From Prevotellaceae bacterium (GTDB lineage: Bacteria; Bacteroidota; Bacteroidia; Bacteroidales; UBA932), in assembly GCA_031259935.1 (NCBI GenBank), contig JAIRKV010000201.1, positions 1 to 6,477 on the forward strand: a stretch of DNA of 6,477 bases, written 5' to 3'. Both the position numbers and the translations under genes were made by a program. The notes under the pieces were generated by a model. The model was not told the origin of the DNA. It did no database searches and saw only the letters and a program-made list of their open reading frames with translations. Below, one piece after another: positions 1 to 5,821 of this stretch. Position 1 is the stretch's first letter. Each line of letters starts with the position of its first letter.

Positions 1-26
1 TTGCGATGAAATTTCTACCAACATTC

Positions 27-50
27 TATCCCTACGGGATATTTTTTTTT
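27..50 (+). terminator. Hairpin plus T-run, terminator-like
   Basis: TATCCC (27-32) pairs with GGGATA (36-41) around a TAC loop, and nine T follow (42-50). This is the shape of an intrinsic terminator for a gene to the left of the window. The stem is only 6 bp, and small palindromes of this kind are also scattered as intergenic repeats in this phylum (from memory), so it may be a repeat and not a working terminator. Confidence 0.4.
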
Positions 51-116
51 GCGTTTTTTTCATTATTCATTCATTTTTAATCATACAAATCAAAGTTTGG
101 ACGGTTTTGTCGAATT

Positions 117-134
117 GCATTCCGTTAGGAATGC
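117..134. repeat. Short perfect hairpin
   Basis: GCATTCC (117-123) and GGAATGC (128-134) form a perfect 7-bp stem around GTTA. No T-run follows, so it is not a terminator by shape. Its core (ATTCC, short loop, GGAAT) resembles the hairpin at 27-41 (ATCCC, loop, GGGAT), which suggests two copies of one family of small intergenic palindromes whose stems vary by compensating changes. That family link is inference. Confidence 0.4.
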
Positions 135-207
135 GTCGCTCGGTAAAAACCACGTCCCTTTGTGCATCACGTGCGGGTTGCCGCAGATGACTTGAAAAAT
201 CGCCGCT

Positions 208-763
208 GCTCCGCACGTCATGGGCAGTTGCCCGCGTGTTATGGGCAGTTGCCCGAGCGTCATGGGCAGTTGCCCGCACGTCATGGGCAGTTGCCGATAT
301 GAAATCCGCACCTGCCGATACGACATCCGCACCTGCCGATACGACATCCGCACTTGCCGATACGACATCCGCACTTGCCGATACGACATCCGCACCTGTC
401 GAGACGAAATCCGCACTTGCCGATACGAAATCCGCACATGCCGATATGAAATCCGCACCTGCCGATACGACATCCGCACTTGCCGATATGAAATCCGCAC
501 CTGCCGATACGACATCCGCACCTGCCGATGCGAAATCCGCACTTGCCGATACGAAATCCGCACCTGCCGATACGACATCCGCACCTGCCGATACGACATC
601 CGCACCTGCCGATACGAAATCCGCACCTGCCGATACGACATCCGCACTTGCCGATACGAAATCCGCACCTGCCGATACGACATCCGCACTTGCCGATACG
701 ACATCCGCACCTGCCGATGCGAAATCCGCACTTGCCGATAAAATATCCGTATATGTCGATATG
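208..763. repeat. 21-bp tandem repeat array, two repeat families in one register
   Basis: Every unit is exactly 21 bp and no indel breaks the phase. Family A (208-291) has four units, the first degenerate. Its units start TGCCCG and end GTCATGGGCAGT (GTTATGGGCAGT in one), with three variable bases between. Family B (292-732) has 21 near-identical units that start TGCCGA and end in ATCCGCAC plus one variable base. A decayed B unit follows at 733-753 and a fragment at 754-763. The B unit is about 62% G+C, far above the surrounding A/T-rich DNA. Across the 21 B units only six positions vary: 3, 7, 8, 9, 12 and 21. Most frames stay open through it only because the unit contains no stop codon in them. 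It is most simply a minisatellite. Whether it is translated is unresolved. It is not a CRISPR array because there are no unique spacers. Confidence 0.9.
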
Positions 764-900
764 AGTTTTCTCTGGGATGGCATGATTAACAGGGTTTTAC
801 AAGCCTTGTATACGCAAAAATCGAGTGTAAAATCGTTTTTTTGCGTTTTTTGCGATATGGTCGCAAGCCTAATATTCAAGCGGGTTTCACGCATTTCTGA

Positions 901-1064
901 CTTATAATTTATATTATAGGACAAGCTAAATAATTGCATAATAATGTATTGTAAATTTATTTTAAAAATATTCTAAAAATATTTTTAAAATATGGGGGTT
1001 GTATTATTAAATATTTATTTAACTTTGCGCAAGATAAATCTTGTCCTATAATATAAATTATAAG
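901..1064. repeat. Nested inverted repeat with 25-bp perfect arms (MITE-like)
   Basis: The 25 bases at 901-925, starting CTTATAATTT and ending GGACAAG, are repeated as an exact reverse complement at 1040-1064. The 114-bp interior holds a second palindrome: a 15-bp all-A/T arm at 958-972 and its complement at 978-992, with a 5-nt spacer. A third, small palindrome (CAAGAT, AA, ATCTTG) at 1030-1043 overlaps the right arm. The layout of terminal inverted repeats around a short non-coding interior resembles a miniature inverted-repeat element. I see no clear target-site duplication and no transposase, so mobility is inference only. Confidence 0.6.
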
Positions 1065-1112
1065 ACAAAAAAAATTTAACACTTGCTGAGTGAATTTTCT
1101 TGTTTTTTAGTC

Positions 1113-1129
1113 CACGAATTGCACGAATT
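1113..1129. repeat. Short direct duplication, 9-bp period
   Basis: CACGAATT occurs at 1113-1120 and again at 1122-1129, one base apart, followed by a T-run. I recall sequences of the type 'ccacgaatt-n-cacgaatt' as a dispersed intergenic motif in several A/T-rich bacterial genomes. Nothing here shows a function. Confidence 0.35.
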
Positions 1130-1146
1130 TTTTTGTTTGTATTGTT

Positions 1147-1263
1147 CGTCATTGCGAGCGAAGCGAAGCAGTGAAACTCGCAGGGTTCGGCGTAGCCAAC
1201 CAATCCAGAAAAAAACAAAGCACAAGTCTGGATTGCTTCACTGCTTCGCAGTTCGCAATGACG
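1147..1263. repeat. 117-bp self-complementary dispersed intergenic repeat
   Basis: The ends are inverted copies. CGTCATTGCGA (1147-1157) pairs with TCGCAATGACG (1253-1263), and GCGAAGCAGTGAA (1163-1175) pairs with TTCACTGCTTCGC (1237-1249). Inside are two more hairpins: GGTT-c-GGC / GCC-AACC around GTA (1184-1201) and CAATCCAG / CTGGATTG (1201-1208 with 1228-1235). The whole could fold as a branched structure. The terminal motif with 'gcgaagcgaagcagtgaa' is familiar as a high-copy intergenic repeat that gives rise to false small proteins containing 'CFASLAMT'. That recognition is from memory. It has no coding capacity I would support. Confidence 0.7.
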
Positions 1264-1411
1264 GTTTGTTCTTTAAATTTTTAAATGTTTAAATCTTTAA
1301 ATCGCTGCGCAATGACGTGCTGCTTGCTTTTATGTCAAAACAAAACCGATAGAAATTTTTGATTTGTCCTGTCATTGCTGTTTTTCGTTGGTAAAGATTG
1401 ACTGTTTATTG
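1264..1411. other. A/T-rich spacer with repeat fragments
   Basis: No gene is visible here. The stretch has an A/T-rich run with TTTAAAT-like words (about 1272-1302), then CGCTGCGCAATGACG at 1303-1317, which repeats the end motif of the 1147-1263 element, and TGTCATTGC near 1370. These look like decayed ends of further copies of that element. Confidence 0.4.
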
Positions 1412-1440
1412 TTGTGAAATAATATTTTTGTTTATTTTTG
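1412..1440 (+). promoter_or_regulatory. Probable purQ promoter
   Basis: TATTTTTG at 1433-1440 matches the Bacteroidota -7 consensus TAnnTTTG, and TTG at 1412-1414 lies 18 nt upstream as a possible -33 element. A second TATTTTTG sits at 1423-1430. Transcription would start around 1446, leaving a leader of roughly 15 nt before the ATG at 1462. The A/T-richness of the region makes chance matches fairly likely. Confidence 0.5.
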
Positions 1441-1461
1441 CATAATTTTTAAAAAACTGAT

Positions 1462-2160
1462 ATGAAATTTGGTGTAATAATATTTCCCGGTTCAAATTGT
1501 GATCATGATATGATTTACGTAATGCGCAACATTCTTGGTCAGGAAGTTGTGCAGCTCTGGCATAAAGATACCGACTTGCAAAATGTTGATGGCATATTGC
1601 TTCCCGGCGGATTTGCTTACGGCGACTATCTGCGTTCGGGCGCTCTTGCAAAATTTTCGCCTGTTATGAATAAAGTAACAGCATTTGCGGACTCCGGCGG
1701 ATTTGTGTTTGGCGTTTGTAACGGATTTCAAATCCTGTGCGAAGCAAACTTGCTGCCCGGAGTGCTGCTGCACAATAGCAGTCAAAAATTTATTTGTCGC
1801 AATACTTATATTCTTCCCGATGGAAAAGACACTTATCCAACATATTTTCTCGACAGACAAAGAGCCTTGAAAATACCGGTTGCACATGGCGAAGGTCGCT
1901 ATTTTGCCGATGAACAAACGCTTACGGAACTGAATAAAAACGAACAGATTATTTTCAGATATTGCAGTGAAGATGGGAAAATTTCAGATGAATTTAACCC
2001 TAACGGTTCGCTCGAAAATATTGCAGGCATTTGCAATTCAACACGAAATGTTTACGGAATGATGCCTCATCCCGAGCGCGCTGCCGACGAAAATCTTGGC
2101 AATACGGACGGACTGCTTATTTTTGAATCAATACTTAAAATGATGAAACAGCGACATTAA
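1462..2160 (+). CDS. purQ: Phosphoribosylformylglycinamidine synthase subunit PurQ
   Basis: This is the glutaminase subunit of FGAM synthase, the fourth step of purine synthesis. It hydrolyses glutamine and passes ammonia to PurL, with PurS as the third subunit. The 232-residue protein is a class I glutamine amidotransferase of the usual length for stand-alone PurQ. Visible marks are the N-terminal strand with FPGSNCD (8-14), the oxyanion-loop region LLPGGFAYGDYLRSGA (46-61), the nucleophile Cys86 in GVCNGFQ, AHGEGR (141-146), and the His203/Glu205 pair in MPHPER. All catalytic residues are present. The ATG at 1462 puts the start directly on the conserved first strand and lies just behind a promoter-like box. 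No Shine-Dalgarno sequence is seen. A separate PurQ implies a short PurL elsewhere in the genome, not the long fused form. The tRNA gene that follows is on the same strand 15 nt later. Confidence 0.96.
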   Translation: MKFGVIIFPGSNCDHDMIYVMRNILGQEVVQLWHKDTDLQNVDGILLPGGFAYGDYLRSGALAKFSPVMNKVTAFADSGGFVFGVCNGFQILCEANLLPGVLLHNSSQKFICRNTYILPDGKDTYPTYFLDRQRALKIPVAHGEGRYFADEQTLTELNKNEQIIFRYCSEDGKISDEFNPNGSLENIAGICNSTRNVYGMMPHPERAADENLGNTDGLLIFESILKMMKQRH

Positions 2161-2175
2161 AACATAGTTTATATT

Positions 2176-2248
2176 GCGGGAATAGCTCAGTTGGCAGAGC
2201 GGCGGCTTCCCAAGCCGCAGGTCGCGAGTTCGAACCTCGTTTTCCGCT
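2176..2248 (+). tRNA. tRNA-Gly (anticodon CCC)
   Basis: The cloverleaf is complete. The acceptor stem is GCGGGAA (2176-2182) with TTTCCGC (2241-2247, one G-T pair) and discriminator T at 2248. The D arm is GCTC/GAGC (2185-2188, 2197-2200). The anticodon stem is GCGGC/GCCGC (2202-2206, 2214-2218), with loop TTCCCAA and anticodon CCC at 2209-2211, which reads GGG. The T arm is GCGAG/CTCGT around TTCGAAC. Discriminator U and a GCGGGAA start are typical of bacterial tRNA-Gly. CCA is not encoded and must be added after transcription. There is no room for a promoter in the 15-nt gap after purQ, so it is probably read through from purQ or from a promoter inside that gene. Confidence 0.96.
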
Positions 2249-2258
2249 CAAAAAATCT

Positions 2259-3152
2259 TTATTCTTTCTTTGCAAGTTGCGAAATGAATAAACCTGATAT
2301 TACAGCAGCCATTCCGAACCATTGAGCCGTTTTGAGATGTTCATCTATCATAAAAAAAGCAAACAGAGCAGTCAATACTGGAATTATATAACAAAAAACG
2401 CCTGATTTTGTTACACCCAGCGCTTTTACGGCATTTGAATAAAAAATAAAGGCAATGACTGATGCAAAAACTGAAAGCAGTACAAGAGAAAAAATCGCTT
2501 CAAATGTAAATTTCATGTCGCCCACATGCGAAACATCAATAATAAGAAAACAGGGAATAAAATATATCAAACCTGCGAAATTTTGATAAAAAACGAGAGT
2601 AGTTGCATTATATCGATACATTATGTATTTCACCAAAACAGCATATCCGATGGCAGCAACAACGGCTCCGAAAACCAGAACAGCGCCAAAAAACTGTCCG
2701 CTTAAATCGCTGTCGCCAACAAAAACAACAATAATAACGCCAGCCATCGAAACAATAATGCCGACGACGGTTGCCCAACCGATTTTTTCTTTCAAAACAA
2801 TGAAACCTGTAAGAGTTGTAAACAGCGGAATTGTTGCAACAATAACGCTTGTAACCGTTGGCGATACCATTGTCTGTCCGTATGTTTCGCATAAAAAATA
2901 TAAAAACGGCTCGCACATTGCCAGCCCGAGAAAATATTTCAAATGTCCGGTCTTGATTTTTTGAATATTTCCCGTATGTTTTGCCCATAAACCAAGTAAA
3001 ATCGTAGCAAAAACCATTCGTATCAAAACAAGCGTAATCGGAGTAATGCCCGATTTAAGAACAATGTCAGTCCATACAAACGAAAAACCCCAGAAAATGT
3101 TGGCAAGAATTATCTGAATATAAATTTTGTATGACACTTTTTTGTTTTGCAT
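2259..3152 (-). CDS. EamA/DMT-family permease (10 TM)
   Basis: This is an inner-membrane transporter of the drug/metabolite superfamily. The substrate cannot be told from sequence; amino acids, metabolites or drugs are all possible. The 297-residue protein is the normal length for two tandem EamA repeats of five helices. Hydrophobic segments lie near residues 10-27, 37-55, 69-88, 96-120, 125-145, 152-172, 185-205, 218-238, 250-268 and 275-292. ANIFWGFSFVW (17-27) in helix 1 and IIPVLTALFAFF (256-267) followed by DEHL in helix 9 are typical family features. The last residues, AKKE, give a positively charged cytoplasmic tail. The frame is open back to an ATG at 3215, but I choose the ATG at 3152 because the promoter's -7 box (3173-3180) lies inside that extension and the 21 extra residues look unlike a family N-terminus. 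The gene converges with purQ and the tRNA, ending 10 nt from the latter. Confidence 0.92.
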   Translation of the reverse strand: MQNKKVSYKIYIQIILANIFWGFSFVWTDIVLKSGITPITLVLIRMVFATILLGLWAKHTGNIQKIKTGHLKYFLGLAMCEPFLYFLCETYGQTMVSPTVTSVIVATIPLFTTLTGFIVLKEKIGWATVVGIIVSMAGVIIVVFVGDSDLSGQFFGAVLVFGAVVAAIGYAVLVKYIMYRYNATTLVFYQNFAGLIYFIPCFLIIDVSHVGDMKFTFEAIFSLVLLSVFASVIAFIFYSNAVKALGVTKSGVFCYIIPVLTALFAFFMIDEHLKTAQWFGMAAVISGLFISQLAKKE

Positions 3153-3172
3153 TTCAACTTTAAAAAATTGAG

Positions 3173-3204
3173 CAAAGGTAAAATAAATTAAGTTCATATT
3201 CAAA
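3173..3204 (-). promoter_or_regulatory. Promoter of the EamA permease gene
   Basis: On the minus strand TTTG (3204-3201) is followed after exactly 20 nt by TACCTTTG (3180-3173). This is a full match to the Bacteroidota -33/-7 promoter pattern TTTG...TAnnTTTG. Transcription would start around 3167, leaving a leader of about 15 nt before the ATG at 3152. This decides the start codon of the gene. Confidence 0.75.
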
Positions 3205-3436
3205 GGCGATAGCATTTTAATATATTGACAGGCTGTTTATAATTGAGTTTATGTGGAATATTTCGTGTGTCTTTGCATCATGTTTAATAAAAAAAAGACA
3301 ACAAATGGATTTTAGCGGCATTTATATGGAAAAACGTCTATTTTAAGGAACGATTATTTTATTAGACTTCATGTAATAACAGCAAGCAGATTCAATTACT
3401 TTCTTCATTAATTTTATAATTTAGAAAACTTTATCG
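3205..3436. other. A/T-rich divergent intergenic region
   Basis: This spacer separates the divergent permease and pepT promoters. A 31-codon frame (3251-3346, plus strand) has no promoter, no recognisable sequence and no support. I see no terminator, RNA motif or repeat. Confidence 0.4.
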
Positions 3437-3444
3437 TATATTTG
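3437..3444 (+). promoter_or_regulatory. Probable -7 box of the pepT-mqnC-pyrF cluster
   Basis: TATATTTG matches the TAnnTTTG consensus, 27 nt before the pepT ATG. No TTTG or TTG is found at the expected -33 distance, where the sequence is TTTTAT, so the promoter would be half-consensus and perhaps activator-dependent or weak. It is the only candidate promoter in front of the three-gene cluster. Confidence 0.5.
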
Positions 3445-3471
3445 CACATTATAATCTTACAAAAATAAGCG

Positions 3472-4701
3472 ATGAAAGAAACTGTATTAAACAAATTTCT
3501 TCGTTACATTGCAATTGATACGCAATCGGACGAAAACAGCAATACTCAACCAAGCACGATGAAGCAACTGAACTTGTCGAAATTGCTTGTGAAAGAATTA
3601 AAAGCAATGGGAATAAAAGATGCCGTACTCGACGAATACGGCTATGTGATGGCAACAATTCCTGCTAACATAAAGAAAAAAACGCCTGTAATCGGATTTA
3701 TTGCTCATGTTGATACGGCGCCCGATTTAAGCGGAGCAAATATAAAACCGCAAATAATAGAAAATTACAATGGAAAAGACATTGTTCTAAACAAAGAAAA
3801 AAAAATAAATCTTTCGCTTGCCGATTTTCCCGAATTAGCCGATTTCAAGGGCAAAACTCTTGTAACAACCGATGGAACAACGCTTTTAGGCGCCGACGAT
3901 AAAGCAGGAATTGCCGAAATTATGACTGCTGCCGAATTTATTATGAAACATCCTGAATTTAAACACGGTACAATAAAAATAGCTTTTACTCCCGACGAAG
4001 AAATCGGGCGCGGAGTAGATAAATTTGATGTGAAAAAATTCGGGGCGGATTATGCTTATACTGCAGATGGCGGCGCTCTGGGCGAGTTGGAATATGAAAA
4101 TTTTAACGCCGCTTCGGCAAAAATAAAAATACAGGGAAACAATATTCATCCCGGATATGCAAAAGGAAAAATGATTAATGCTATTCTCGCCGCAATGGAA
4201 CTTAACGCATTGTTGCCGATAAACGAACGTCCCGAATATACCTGCGATTATGAAGGATTTTTTCATATTACCCATTTCGAAGGTAATGTTGAACAGGCAT
4301 CGATGCAATATATTATTCGCGACCACAATCGTAAAAAATTTGAACAAAAGAAAAAAACAATCAAAAAATGTGTGGATTTTTTAAATAAGCGATACGGAAA
4401 AGATGTTTTGACTCTTGAACTGAAAGACCAGTATTATAATATGCGCGAAATGGTAGAACCGCATTATCATGTTGTAGAAACGGCATTTAAAGCAATGAAA
4501 TTAGCAGAAGTAGAACCTCTTGTACGACCTGTTCGCGGAGGCACGGATGGCGCCCGGCTTTCGTTCATGGGTTTGCCTTGCCCGAATATTTTTGCCGGCG
4601 GACACAATTTTCACGGAAAATACGAGTTCGTTGCAGTAGAATCAATGCAGAAAGCAACAGAAGTTATTTTGAACATAATAAAACTTTATGCCGAAAAATA
4701 A
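3472..4701 (+). CDS. pepT: Peptidase T (tripeptide aminopeptidase)
   Basis: This is a cytoplasmic di-zinc aminopeptidase of the M20B family. It removes the N-terminal residue from tripeptides and completes the breakdown of imported or recycled peptides. The 409-residue length matches E. coli PepT (408). Metal and catalytic residues are all visible: His79 and Asp81 in AHVDTAP, bridging Asp142 in LGADDKAG, catalytic Glu176 and ligand Glu177 in TPDEEIGRG, Asp199 in TADGG, and the C-terminal ligand His381 in NFHGKYEF. The dimerisation (lid) domain occupies about residues 210-320, with NNIHPGYAKGKM near its start. RPVRGGTDGARLS (352-364) is the conserved substrate-binding loop. The ATG at 3472 follows an A-rich leader with no Shine-Dalgarno sequence. 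mqnC starts 10 nt after its stop, or overlaps it by 14 nt if the earlier ATG is used. Confidence 0.96.
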   Translation: MKETVLNKFLRYIAIDTQSDENSNTQPSTMKQLNLSKLLVKELKAMGIKDAVLDEYGYVMATIPANIKKKTPVIGFIAHVDTAPDLSGANIKPQIIENYNGKDIVLNKEKKINLSLADFPELADFKGKTLVTTDGTTLLGADDKAGIAEIMTAAEFIMKHPEFKHGTIKIAFTPDEEIGRGVDKFDVKKFGADYAYTADGGALGELEYENFNAASAKIKIQGNNIHPGYAKGKMINAILAAMELNALLPINERPEYTCDYEGFFHITHFEGNVEQASMQYIIRDHNRKKFEQKKKTIKKCVDFLNKRYGKDVLTLELKDQYYNMREMVEPHYHVVETAFKAMKLAEVEPLVRPVRGGTDGARLSFMGLPCPNIFAGGHNFHGKYEFVAVESMQKATEVILNIIKLYAEK

Positions 4702-4711
4702 TTTAATATTT

Positions 4712-5800
4712 ATGAATATTTACGATAAAATTTTTTATAAAGCGCTGAATCTGGAGCCTTTGTCGGCAAAAGAATTGACGCTGATATATAAATTTGCAGA
4801 AACAGGCGAATTGATGTTTGTGGGCAATCGGTTACGACAGATTCATGTGCAGGGCAACAGCGTAAGCTGGCAAATCGACCGCAATGTAAATATCACAAAC
4901 GTCTGCATCTCAGGATGTAAATTCTGTAATTTTCATTGTAAACCGCATGAAACTGAAAAATCATATACAACAACATTAGATGAATATATAAAAAAAACAG
5001 AGGAATTAATAGCGCTGAACGGCGACCAGCTTTTGTTGCAGGGCGGCTTGCATCCCAATTATGGTTTGAATTTTTATATAAATCTTTTTTCACAACTGAA
5101 AAACTGTTATCCCGACATAAAGCTTCATGCGCTTGGACCGCCTGAAATTGCTCATATTGCATATAAGGAAAAAAAATCGTATCGCGAAATACTGGAAAAA
5201 CTTGTTGAAGCAGGTTTGGACAGTCTTCCGGGAGCCGGAGCCGAAATTTTGTGCGACCGCGTGCGTAAACAAATATCGCCTGCAAAACCTGATTCGCAAG
5301 CATGGCTCGACGTTATGAGCGAAGCGCATAAACTCAATTTACCAACTTCGGCAACAATGGTCTTCGGTCATATCGAAACTTTGGACGAAAGAATAGACCA
5401 TTTGATAAAAATACGAAATTTGCAGGACAAAAAACCGAAAAACGCCTGCGGCTTTCTGGCTTTTATATGCTGGCCCATGCAATTTGGAGCAACAGAACTC
5501 GGCAAAAAAATTGGCAATAAAACAGCAACTGTCGATGAATATATACGAACAATAGCAATAAGCCGCATTGCATTGAACAATATTACAAATATACAAACTT
5601 CATGGCTTACAGCAGGTAAAGATACGGCGCAAATTGCATTACATTCGGGCGCAAACGACATGGGATCGATTATGATTGAAGAAAACGTAGTTTCGTCGAC
5701 AGGCACAATAAACACTTTTGACGCAAACGGAATACAGCAAGCCATTTATGATGCAGGTTTTATGCCGTGGCTGCGAAACCAGAAATACGAAGCAAGATAA
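4712..5800 (+). CDS. mqnC: Dehypoxanthine futalosine cyclase (MqnC, radical SAM)
   Basis: This enzyme cyclises dehypoxanthine futalosine in the futalosine route to menaquinone, using a [4Fe-4S] cluster and S-adenosylmethionine. The cluster motif CxxxCxxC is Cys65, Cys69 and Cys72 in NVCISGCKFCNF. It is followed by LLLQGGLHP (107-115), the SAM-binding Gly pair, then PGAGAEIL (173-180), SATMVFGHIET (213-223) and ENVVSSTG near residue 325. The related MqnE and the F420 enzyme CofH share the fold. Family-typical wording such as ENVVSSTG, FICWPMQ and TSWLTAGKDTAQIAL favours MqnC, but the split from MqnE rests on recalled motifs. Two starts are possible: ATG 4688, inside the end of pepT (370 residues), or ATG 4712 (362 residues). 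I chose the second because family members begin close to MN-x-x-x-KAL. The family's usual PGGGAEIL has one Gly replaced by Ala here. It is probably cotranscribed with pepT and pyrF. Confidence 0.88.
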   Translation: MNIYDKIFYKALNLEPLSAKELTLIYKFAETGELMFVGNRLRQIHVQGNSVSWQIDRNVNITNVCISGCKFCNFHCKPHETEKSYTTTLDEYIKKTEELIALNGDQLLLQGGLHPNYGLNFYINLFSQLKNCYPDIKLHALGPPEIAHIAYKEKKSYREILEKLVEAGLDSLPGAGAEILCDRVRKQISPAKPDSQAWLDVMSEAHKLNLPTSATMVFGHIETLDERIDHLIKIRNLQDKKPKNACGFLAFICWPMQFGATELGKKIGNKTATVDEYIRTIAISRIALNNITNIQTSWLTAGKDTAQIALHSGANDMGSIMIEENVVSSTGTINTFDANGIQQAIYDAGFMPWLRNQKYEAR

Positions 5801-5821
5801 TTTACAGTTAAATGCGAATAT

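Noticed and set aside
90..731. 213-codon minus-strand frame with M-S-Y-R-Q-V-R heptads
   Set aside because: It shares the third-position pattern with the plus-strand frame at 220-741, so it cannot be excluded on that ground, but it has no promoter, no clear start among many repeated ATGs and no known domain. Not called as a gene.
208..763. CRISPR array
   Set aside because: The 21-bp units are contiguous, with no unique spacers, no leader and no cas gene nearby.
794..814. Small hairpin ACAGGG / CCTTGT downstream of the array
   Set aside because: Six base pairs with a wobble pair, a 9-nt loop and no T-run directly after; too weak to call a terminator.
236..907. 223-codon plus-strand frame with A-D-T-T-S-A-P heptads
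   Set aside because: It is also a by-product of the stop-free 21-bp unit. The variable bases fall on second codon positions, with no start signal and no known domain.
67..939. 290-codon minus-strand frame with Ala/Ser/Asp/Val heptads
   Set aside because: It runs through the tandem array, which lacks stops in this register. All common unit-to-unit changes alter the amino acid, no TAnnTTTG promoter lies ahead of it, and its start sits next to the inverted repeat at 901-925. Flanking parts show no recognisable protein sequence.
1015..1292. Two small overlapping frames (67 and 69 codons)
   Set aside because: They lie on opposite strands of the dispersed repeat at 1147-1263 and contain the well-known false translation of that repeat (CFASLAMT type).
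2608..2988. Other open frames inside the permease, purQ, pepT and mqnC genes
   Set aside because: They overlap strongly supported genes in other frames and have no start signals or protein-family features.
3251..3346. 31-codon plus-strand frame between the permease and pepT
   Set aside because: No promoter, no leader signal, no recognisable sequence; the length is expected by chance.
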